Below are positions 1-6,656 of a stretch of DNA of 16,779 bases, piece by piece. The first letter of the stretch is position 1, and each line of letters opens with the position of its first letter. Both the position numbers and the translations under genes were made by a program. The DNA is from Chrysochromulina tobinii (taxonomy: Eukaryota; Haptophyta; Prymnesiales; Chrysochromulinaceae): the NCBI GenBank assembly GCA_001275005.1, contig JWZX01002950.1:1-16779 (forward strand), given 5' to 3'. The notes under the pieces were generated by a model. It saw only the letters and a list, made by a program, of their open reading frames with translations. It was not told the DNA's origin and searched no databases.

Positions 1-1
1 A

Positions 2-510
2 CCTTGGAGGAGCTTGCATCCGCGAGCTAGAGTTCGGCACATTTCTTGTCGGCGTCGCGCATGGATAAAACTTGGCGTTTCGTCCCTCTTGAAGCAAGGC
101 CCTGGCCGGCCCCGATCCGTTTATCCGCCGCCGAAGTGCGACTTCTGCAGTAAGCGCAGCAAGCCGTGTGGACCGCCATGTCCGAGGTGGCCGCGCGCGG
201 GTTGCGCCGCTTTCTCGGCACAGCCGGCGGGCCCGTCAGCCTCTCACTCCTCAGCCGCACCGTTAGGGGCCGTGCTGACGTTGACGCGCGTCCGCAAGCA
301 GCGCGATCTGGACAAAGAGCTGCCAGAGGCACCCCATCTGTGCAACCGAGCGACGGGGTCGCGGTGGCGCCCGGCCGCCATGTCGGAGTTGGAGGGGGAG
401 GCGGCCGTGCCTTTGCCCAGGAAGAGGAAGCGCGAAGCGGCGGTGGCGCTTGTCCAGCTGAGCTCATCGGAGCGGTTGGGCGGGCATGTGTGTGGGGAAT
501 TTGAAGAGCG
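2..510 (+). CDS. Possible partial exon with cysteine cluster and basic patch (uncertain)
   Basis: One frame is open from the left edge of the window to a stop at 512-514. It encodes a short AT-hook-like GPGRPRS, then KCDFCSKRSKPCGPPCPRW (about 130-200), then a basic PRKRKR stretch that could be a nuclear localisation signal. The C-x2-C-x6-C spacing resembles the first half of a Zn2Cys6 DNA-binding domain. The expected next cysteine pair is degraded: the segment reads PCPRWPRAGC, with Trp where a Cys would be expected. The frame is followed at 511 by a consensus donor (GTGAGTAA), so this may be an exon whose next exon I cannot place; an in-frame ATG lies at 380. The opposite strand is also open across much of this GC-rich stretch, so openness alone is weak evidence. 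It may be a real transcription-factor-like exon, a decayed copy, or non-coding. Confidence 0.28.
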
Positions 511-976
511 GTGAGTAAACCATGTGTTGCTTTCTCTCAAGACGTCGAAACACACCAATGCCGATGCTGGTCAAAAACATCGTTTTTATATGACGAAGCT
601 CGAGATCGTAACGCGGACGCAACGCAAAAAGCTAAAAGGCGCGACGGAGGTGAGGACGGGCCTCGGACGCGGGTGCTGTCGACGAACGAGCGTACGCATA
701 GCGTAGTAGGTGAAGCATCTCGACGAGACACAGAGTCTTTACACAATCACGAATCAGATTTGCGTGATGCCCAGGGTTAGAGAAAAAAAGCGAAGCCGAA
801 GGTAGGGGCCACTCATCACTGCGCCATCGCGAGAGGCGCAGCTTCCGCAGCCAGAGTCACACAGTCCTCAAGTCCTCTCGATCTCGCCCCGTACCAGGTT
901 TCGCCCAGCGCCCACTTAAGCGCCCAACCTCGCCTTCTTTCGCATCCCCATCCGCACGGCCGCCGCTTCCGCGGCG
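511..976. other. Non-coding stretch downstream of the left-edge ORF and of the lectin gene
   Basis: No convincing gene is visible. The segment opens with a consensus splice donor (GTGAGTAA at 511). A pyrimidine-rich run ending in AG near 540 gives an implausibly short intron. Other possible acceptors (CACAG near 733, ATCAG near 758, CCCAG near 774) cannot be chosen between. The right-hand part, about 800-976, is presumably the 3' untranslated region of the minus-strand lectin gene. No repeats or RNA genes were recognised. Confidence 0.4.
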
Positions 977-2155
977 TCACTGCTCGCCGTCCGTCAAGTC
1001 CCACTTGAGTTTCACCGGCGGTGACGCGGATTGTGCGCCCTGGAAAGAGATCCCTCGCGTCTCCAGCGCAAGGCCCGTATCGTGCGTCTCCGGCGCAAGG
1101 CCCGTAGCGTGCCTCTTGTTGCGCCGCGCCTGGTGACACGTCGCCAGTCCCACGACGAGGAGCAGCGCAACGAGCGCCGCCGAGATCCCGACGCTGAGCC
1201 CTACGGACGGGCTAGCATCTCCGACGAAGGGGGAGCGCGGCGGCCTCGTGGGCGGCGGCAAGGGCGGCGTTGAAGGCGGCGAGGGCGGCGGCGAGGGCGG
1301 CTGCGGACTGCAAATGAAGGCGCGCGGCCCGTCGCAATTCGCATTATTCCACACGTAGGCTGTCAACCGCCAGTAGAGCTCGACGCAGCCGTTGGGATCC
1401 TCTGGGCGGCCGGGCGCCCAGTTCGACCAGTTCGAGCTCAGCGGCGTGCCGTCCACCCATACAAACGAGTTGCTCCCACTGGGCCGATGCATGCCAATCC
1501 AATACATGGCGCCCAGTGGTCCCTGGGTTCGAGTCACGTTTAGGTGCTCCACGAGCACCGCGTGCGCCTCCGCGGACGCGACGATGGCGAGCTGCTGCCC
1601 GCGCCCTTGGCAGTGCGCGTACGCATGTGACCACGTCATCGGGCCCGGGTCAGGCGAGACCATGCTTGTTGAGAGCACGAAAGTGTCAGGAAGTGGCAAG
1701 GCCGGCGGCGGTGAAGGCGGCAGCGGCGAGAGCGGCGGCAGCGGCGGTGAGAGTGGCGAGCACGCGTGCGAGTATTGGAACTCGCAGCCCGTGTCATACC
1801 AGCGCCACACGCCCGCCTCTCGGAAGAGCACGACGCAGTCCTCGTTGCCGATGTCGCCCGGCTGCCCCGTGCCCCAATCGGTGAAGCCGACGGCAGAGCC
1901 GTCGCGCCATCGCCACTGGCCCTCATTCATCGAGTCTGATGCGCCAATCCACACAAAAAAGCCAGCGCTCGACGTGAGAGCCGCACTCAATGCCGCCTGA
2001 TCATCCGCATTGCGCACGAGTGCGAGCTGATGGCCAATGGCCTCGCAGGCGGCCGCCGCCTCGGACCAGGTGCGGGTGCCGCTGAACACCTGATACGCGA
2101 GCGTTGGCGGCCTGGCAGGCGGAGGTGGCGCCTGGAAGCCAATGAAGCCGCTCAT
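977..2155 (-). CDS. Type I membrane protein with two C-type-lectin-like domains
   Basis: The 392-residue reading frame has a short proline-rich start, then CTLD1 (about 19-132; Cys 37, 107, 124, 132; WIG at 69-71). A Pro/Ser/Leu linker (133-157) leads to CTLD2 (about 158-283; Cys 182, 257, 274, 282; WIG at 219-221). A second Pro/Ser linker (284-309), one transmembrane helix (about 318-340) and a ~50-residue cytoplasmic tail starting HQARRNKR follow. The two domains presumably bind glycans or proteins outside the cell. The calcium-site motifs are non-canonical: QPG and RPE stand where EPN/QPD is usual, and WYD and WNN stand where WND is usual. Sugar binding is therefore uncertain. No signal peptide precedes CTLD1, so the true 5' end is probably an upstream exon. 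An acceptor-like CTTCCAG ends at 2132, in phase 0. One possible partner is a short exon 2280-2227, starting MARLPSVLLYASA and followed by GTACGG. This is speculative. Confidence 0.85.
   Translation of the reverse strand: MSGFIGFQAPPPPARPPTLAYQVFSGTRTWSEAAAACEAIGHQLALVRNADDQAALSAALTSSAGFFVWIGASDSMNEGQWRWRDGSAVGFTDWGTGQPGDIGNEDCVVLFREAGVWRWYDTGCEFQYSHACSPLSPPLPPLSPLPPSPPPALPLPDTFVLSTSMVSPDPGPMTWSHAYAHCQGRGQQLAIVASAEAHAVLVEHLNVTRTQGPLGAMYWIGMHRPSGSNSFVWVDGTPLSSNWSNWAPGRPEDPNGCVELYWRLTAYVWNNANCDGPRAFICSPQPPSPPPSPPSTPPLPPPTRPPRSPFVGDASPSVGLSVGISAALVALLLVVGLATCHQARRNKRHATGLAPETHDTGLALETRGISFQGAQSASPPVKLKWDLTDGEQ
1060..1114. repeat. Short tandem duplication in the lectin cytoplasmic tail
   Basis: Two near-identical units of about 28 bp contain the shared core ggcgcaaggcccgta (first copy cagcgcaaggcccgta). 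On the minus strand they encode the duplicated tail segments TGLAPETHD and TGLALETRG. The duplication is in frame and adds length to the tail. No binding motif is recognised in it. Confidence 0.6.
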
Positions 2156-2455
2156 CGGCGCAACGTGGCTATCGGCGCAAAGTGGCTACGAGCGCTCTCT
2201 GGACCCGACTCTGGCGGTGTCCGTACATGGACTTTGCCTCGCGCACTTGCGTACAGTAGCACACTTGGCAAACGAGCCATTTCGACTCGTGTGAACCCTT
2301 TTTCCTCACGAAAAGCCAGGCCGTCGCATGTCGAGTTCCTCGGGGACTCTCCGGGCGGCGCCTCGGGAAAATCATTTTATCGAAAACTTACATGCAGCAC
2401 GTGGGAACTGTCTAGAGAGTCGCCGTCGGAGCGCGGCACGTCGTGCATCGACAAC
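2156..2455. promoter_or_regulatory. Divergent intergenic region between the lectin and SEA-like genes
   Basis: This 300-bp segment separates two genes read away from each other, so it should hold both promoters. It may also hold the missing 5' exon of the lectin gene. No TATA box or other named element was recognised. On the minus strand there is a perfect donor consensus (GTAAGT at 2391-2386) and a short ATG frame beginning at 2280. Either could belong to an upstream lectin exon, but nothing in the sequence settles it. Confidence 0.35.
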
Positions 2456-3857
2456 ATGCCTTCAACGACTGAGGCAAAAATGGAGCTTGATGTCGGGAAG
2501 GAGACGACGAAGGAGACGACGAAGAAGGGCAACGGCTGCAGCATTACGGTCGCCGTCGCCGCCGCGATTGCAGCCATTGTTGTGGTACGCGCCAGAGCGG
2601 AAAATACACACACACATTTCCACGATTCTAACAATGCCTACCACCGTGCGTCCCTCGCAGATCGCGATCGCCTTGGGGGTGGGCTTAGGCTTGGGCCTGA
2701 AGGACGCGTCCTTGTCGCCGGCCCCTGCCGTCATCGTCCAAGCGAGTTTCACAGCAGCCGGTGACGTCTCGGATTACACCCCTTCAGTGCAGACGGCGCT
2801 GCTGTCGGCCCTTGCCGCGGCAGCCGGCTTCAGTTCGACTCCTGCCGGCGCAAGAATGACGATCGTCTCGCAGAGCGTGCTGATCACGGCCAGCTTCCCG
2901 GTCATGAACCCGGTCATGCGCAACAACGCCCGGGCGGCCCTCGCAGCCAACGTCGGCTCGCAGGCGACGCTGCAAGCGTTCCTCACGGCGGAGATGGGCG
3001 CGGCGGCACCGACAGTCCAGTCGGCGATCGAGGTGACCATCGCGGGCACCTTTGGCGTGGCTGAGTCCTCGCCGCCTCCGCCGCCGCCTCCGCCGCCCGC
3101 CCCGCCAGCCAACACGGGCCCCTTCGAGGCAAGCGTGTGCCAGCGCCTGCCGATCGCGGGCCGCTGGATGGACAACTTCGGCACGTCGTTCGTAATCAAC
3201 GGCACCATGTGGCTCCAGCTCGCATCGTGGGGCTCCTCGATGTACAGGGTGACGCAGTTCACCTCGACCTACGCGATCATGCAGAACCCGGCGAACGACG
3301 CGTACAACCCGAGCCTGTGGACCAAGGCTGAGTTTCACAACCTCCCGGGCGGTTCGGTCGGCATGTGCATGACCGTGTACAACGCCGCCACCGAGGCGGC
3401 CGCGCTCGCCGCCAACACGGCCACCGTTTACAATACGTCCAACCCGACGTCGGGCTGCAACGGCTTCGGCCACACGGTGATGACCCGGTACACCAATCCG
3501 CTCGCGGGCTCGTGGACGAGCAACTGGGGCACCGCGTTCACCATCTCGGACAATGTGTGGCACGAGTCGTCGTCGTGGGGCTCCTCGACGTACACGATCC
3601 TGGGCTACACGCCCACGTACCTTATCGTGCAGAACCCGTCGACCGACGCGTACAACCCGAGCCTGTGGTCCAAGATCGAGTTCCACAACCGGGTCGCGAG
3701 CGTGGGCTTCCGTTACTGCACGACGGTGTACGATGCGGCGACGTGGGCCGCCGCGTACTCCACGGCGACCACCACGATCTACAACACGTCTAACGCGGCC
3801 GCCGGCTGCAACGGCTTCGGCCACACGATCGCGACGGCCAACGTCGAAGGGCGCTAA
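2456..3857 (+). CDS. Membrane-anchored protein: SEA-like domain, Pro hinge, two tandem ~113-aa domains
   Basis: Proposed model: join 2456-2584 and 2661-3857, 441 residues. A short cytoplasmic N-terminus contains KETTKETTKK. A hydrophobic segment (about 30-56) follows that is continuous only after splicing: AAIAAIVV joins IAIALGVGLGLGL. Next comes an SEA-like domain (about 67-178, including FTAAGDVSDYTP) of a sort common in algal surface proteins, then a proline run (181-192). Two tandem domains (about 200-315 and 316-435) share GxW, WGSS, QNP, DAYNPSLW, EFHN and GCNGFGHT. Their sequence pattern resembles a family of small secreted protist and bacterial domains that I cannot name. A type II membrane or signal-anchored surface protein fits. 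The ATG at 2456 was chosen because its frame leads cleanly into the donor; the ATG at 2480 is an alternative. The opposite strand is also open across exon 1 and looks hydrophobic, but only as the complement of this segment. Confidence 0.82.
2585..2660 (+). other. Phase-0 spliceosomal intron, 76 nt
   Basis: The donor is GTACGC after GTG at 2584 and the acceptor is CCCTCGCAG ending at 2660. A good branch-point sequence, TTCTAAC, lies near 2627-2633, about 28 nt before the acceptor. Removing the intron keeps the frame and fuses two half-helices into one membrane span. A short (CA)n run lies inside. Unlike the other three introns, it has no sizeable internal repeat. Confidence 0.82.
3180..3833 (+). 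repeat. Internal duplication encoding two ~113-residue domains
   Basis: Within the surface-protein gene, the segment at about 3151-3495 is repeated at about 3496-3833. Long identical nucleotide runs remain, such as gcgtacaacccgagcctgtgg and ggctgcaacggcttcggccac. Both copies keep the frame and the same conserved Trp, Cys, Asn and Gly positions. This indicates selection on both copies, or fairly recent duplication. Confidence 0.8.
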
Positions 3858-3874
3858 GCCAACTCAAGCAAGAG

Positions 3875-4165
3875 CTGCTCCCGTCAAACGGGGCAGGGAT
3901 GAGCGGCGGCACCGAGGGATGCGTGCCATATGGATAACAAGTGACCACATGGCGCTGGTGAGGGCGTATTGGTATATGTGCGAACACTGCGGAATCTGCT
4001 CCCGTCAGACGGAACAGGGAGCAGCTGCGGAAACTGCTCCCGTCAAACGGGGCAGGGATGAGCGGCGGCACCAACCCACGAAGGGACGCGTGCCATGGCT
4101 TTGGCAAATGGATTGTTTGATTAAGGGAGTATTGGTATATGTGCGAATTCTGCTGAACAACGGGA
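3875..4165 (+). repeat. Diverged ~160-bp tandem duplication
   Basis: A 39-bp block starting ctgctcccgtcaaacggggc is identical at 3875-3913 and 4034-4072. A second shared block, gtattggtatatgtgcgaa, occurs at 3966 and 4129. The two spacings (159 and 163 bp) show a tandem copy that has since diverged and gained small indels. A third partial match, ctgctcccgtcagacgg, lies at about 3997-4013. No terminal inverted repeats or coding capacity were seen. Confidence 0.8.
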
Positions 4166-4321
4166 GGCCATTCCCATTCGATTTCACATTATATCCTTTA
4201 TATTGTGGCCAGCGCCTGTCCGCGGCCAAGTGGCAATTCCCTTCCGCTCTGAGAGTTTTGCGACTCTTCCTCGTTGTGTCTCCACGGGACCGGTGGTGGT
4301 GCGTCTTGCCGCGTAGGCAAT

Positions 4322-4342
4322 TAAACTTGAACTTGAACTTGA
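4322..4342 (+). repeat. Hexanucleotide microsatellite (aacttg)3
   Basis: Three consecutive aacttg units lie just upstream of the possible 5' splice donor of the EF-hand gene. No function is implied. Confidence 0.75.
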
Positions 4343-4441
4343 GATTGTTGAGCTCCCAAACAAGAAACTTACGGTAAGTCAAAAGAAGTTTGGCCAAGAG
4401 AATGGGGTGGGTCCTTGCTCACGAGCCTACTTGGAGCCCCG

Positions 4442-6232
4442 ATGCCCAGCCTCTCATTTGAGAAGGCGACAGGAATTTCGACCAAACTCGACACCAAGCT
4501 CGAGCGTATTAAGCGTGCGTTCGATCTCTTTGATACCGACGGCAACGGCAGCTTGTCGAATGAAGAGCTCAGGGCAGTGCTAACACGGCCTGGGGGCGGC
4601 AGCCCGTTGACTGAGGAGGATGTGGCGGCGCTTATCGCGGAGTTCGATGTCAACGGCGATGGCGAGCTCCAGATAGACGAATTTGCGGTCTTTTGGGGGC
4701 CGATGATCGAGGAGGAGGAGGAGGCGGCCTCCTTTATCAAAACTGCAGCAGCGGGATCACAACCGAGGAAGGGCAACCATGAGAAGGGCCCGCGCAAGGC
4801 CAAGAGCCCAGCAAAGAGCCCCTCCAAGTCACCGGCCAAGTCGGCTAAGGCCAAAGGTGCTAAAGTGGCGGGCGCCTCGGTCAACCCATCCAGCGACGCC
4901 AGCGACGCCTTCACCCCAATCGAGGATGATGTGGAGCTGCTTCTGCAGCCGGCATCGGAGCTCGAGGCGCTTGTGGAGGAGGAGGCGAAAGTGCTGGCTG
5001 ATCTGGAGGCGCGGATCACAGCTGGTACGCTGGATTCCTTTGAGCGCCGTCTGGGCGCTGCTCTACTCGAGGAGGAAGTTGCCAAGAAGGCTCTCATGGG
5101 AAGCAAAAGTGCGCTGCTTGATCTTGTGCGCTCGTGGGATCGCACGGGTGATGGGAAGGTCAACAAGGTGGAGCTGCGTCAGGCGGTGCGCGGCGCGCTC
5201 AAGGTCAGCGCGACCAATGTCGAGATCGATGAGCTCTTTGAGGCCTTCGACGCCGACAACTCAGGCAAGCTCGACTACGACGAGCTCGGCGTTTGCTTGC
5301 GCGCGCTACAGGACTCCGCCGCTGCCGCGCGCAACGAGCTCGCTGGGCTGGCCAGCCTAGCCGACGAGGCACGCGCACGGCTCGAACCGCTTCGCCAGGC
5401 CGCGGAGGTCATGAGCCGTATCGAGGCCGAGCAGGCGAAGCAGGCGAAGCAGGCGGCGGATATGGTGAAGAAAGAGATCAAAATGCCTCTCAAGGTGCGA
5501 ATGTGATTGCCTCCCTCATCATTGCCCTCGGATTGCATGGAATTGCCTCCCTCATCGAGCGCGTGTGAGTGCCACCCTCATCAGATACGAGTGGGCCAAC
5601 ACCTCAAGAAGAATAAGATCCCGTTGATGCGAGCGGTCAAGGACTTCCCTTCGCAGTCGCCCGAAGGCTACGCTAACCGCGAGGCGTTTTTTGAGGGCAT
5701 CCGCGCGTACAACTTGCCGCCGCCAGCCGTGGAGGATGCCGAGCTGGGCAAATGGTTTGAGGAGGCACTGGCTGAGTGCATTGCCGCCGCCGTCTCGCGT
5801 CCTGGTGGGGGCCTGAAGTTGCAGCCGGTGCTCAGTGAGGCCTTGTCTGAGGCGACAAATAGCCCGGAGGCGCGAAAGGTAGAGAACACGCGCAAGTATC
5901 TGGGCGAGCTCAGGCGCACTGCGCTAGCTCAGCAGAAAGCCATCAAAGAGACTCAAGAAGAGCAGAGGCAGCAGCGGCGCGAGCGTGAGGCGGCGATGCG
6001 TGCGGCGACCGAGGCGAAGCAACAGGCGGAGGAGGAGGCACGCCAGGCCAAAATGCGCTCGTTCAAGCGGCGCAAGAACGTCAAAGACGAGGAGAAGAAA
6101 GAGTTTATGCAGCGTGTCGCGAGCAAGCGCGCGGTGCGCGGTAATCTCGCCGACCCCTTCTCGCGCACCCCATTCCTCGACGCGCTCAAGGAGAAAAAAG
6201 GCGAAGCTGAGGAGGCGGAGGCGATCTGGTGA
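4442..6232 (+). CDS. Four-EF-hand protein with basic linker and coiled-coil tail
   Basis: Proposed model: join 4442-5494 and 5585-6232, 566 residues. Four canonical EF-hand loops sit in two pairs: residues 31-42 (DTDGNGSLSNEE), 69-80 (DVNGDGELQIDE), 233-244 (DRTGDGKVNKVE) and 270-281 (DADNSGKLDYDE). All keep the acidic first and last ligands, so calcium binding is likely. Between the pairs lies a Lys/Ser/Pro/Ala linker (about 108-145) with repeated SPAK and SPSK units, like histone-H1-type tails. An acidic helical region follows. Exon 2 encodes a region around LKKNKIPLMRAVKDFP and then a strongly charged coiled coil rich in Glu, Gln, Arg and Lys (about 440-530). A calcium-sensing structural or regulatory role is inferred; no enzyme domain is seen. 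ATG 4442 is the first in-frame ATG. The GTAAGT at 4374 suggests a further 5' exon. The gene runs convergently towards the large EF-hand membrane protein. Confidence 0.82.
5495..5584 (+). other. Phase-0 spliceosomal intron, 90 nt, with internal 16-bp repeats
   Basis: The donor is AAG|GTGCGA and the acceptor is CCCTCATCAG, ending at 5584. Unspliced, the first exon meets a stop at 5504-5506. Splicing joins two phase-0 ends and continues into a long conserved-looking frame. The intron holds three versions of a 16-bp unit at 5505-5520 (gattgcctccctcatc), 5541-5556 (one difference) and 5567-5582 (gagtgccaccctcatc). Each contains CTCAT, which fits a branch-point-like yTnAy motif. Confidence 0.75.
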
Positions 6233-6656
6233 CGACGGTCAAAGGGGGTTGCGACTGCTCGCCCCATGCGTTCACGGAGATGGTGTGCTAGTTACATTGC
6301 AATTGAGGGCCGTCAACTGAGGGTCGTCGACTGAGGGTCGTCGACTGAGGGTCGTCGATATCACGTGCAGTTGAGAGTCGTCGGTGCGGTGCTTGGTGCA
6401 TTGCCGCGCACCCCACTAGTACTAGTGTGATACTCTTCGACTCGATCGTGTTCTTGCGGATGTTGCATTTCGTTTCGCCTGTTACAGTCACGGTCGAGAA
6501 CAGTCGAGTACCGTACAAAATGCGCCGCCGACTATGTCGCGCGGCCTCTCGCTCACCTATGGTCGCTTATGTGGGAATCCTCGTAGCTACTACGAGTACA
6601 GCTGAACCTATGCGCTCATGCATACACCTAATACTAGTACACTGATGAGCCGATCA
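6233..6656. other. Intergenic region between two convergent EF-hand genes
   Basis: The 424-bp gap should contain the 3' ends of both transcripts. It has a 14-bp minisatellite (6302-6357) and an ACTAGTACTAGT palindromic pair near 6416. No ORF with support, RNA gene or named terminator was recognised. Confidence 0.6.
6302..6357 (+). repeat. 14-bp minisatellite, four copies
   Basis: Three exact actgagggtcgtcg units start at 6316, 6330 and 6344. They are preceded by one diverged copy (attgagggccgtca, 6302) and followed by a degraded copy near 6369 (agttgagagtcgtcgg). The array lies between convergent genes. Confidence 0.85.

Larger units (their letters stand above)
3858..4441. other. Repeat-bearing intergenic region
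   Basis: No gene was recognised in this 584-bp interval between two plus-strand genes. It contains a diverged tandem duplication of about 160 bp and a hexanucleotide run. It also has a consensus splice donor (ACG|GTAAGT at 4374) shortly upstream of the EF-hand start, which may belong to a 5'-untranslated exon of that gene. Long frames here are open only by composition. Confidence 0.6.

Noticed and set aside
2377-2634. Minus-strand hydrophobic frame that could be a signal-peptide exon of the lectin gene
   Set aside because: It is the complement of the plus-strand membrane segment. The plus strand has a complete donor, branch point and acceptor with matching phase, and the minus frame starts only with TTG. 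The GTAAGT donor at 2391 is noted but not enough.
2784-3824. Minus-strand frame of 346 codons opposite the surface-protein gene
   Set aside because: Arg/Gly/Val-rich shadow on the antisense strand; the plus strand has clear repeated domains in frame.
3875-4165. Transposable element
   Set aside because: No terminal inverted repeats, target-site duplication or coding region were found; only a tandem duplication is supported.
3553-4377. Long plus-strand Arg/Thr-rich frame overlapping the surface-protein gene
   Set aside because: It is a frame shadow of the GC-rich coding sequence. It has no domain, and its composition follows the third-position bias of the true frame.
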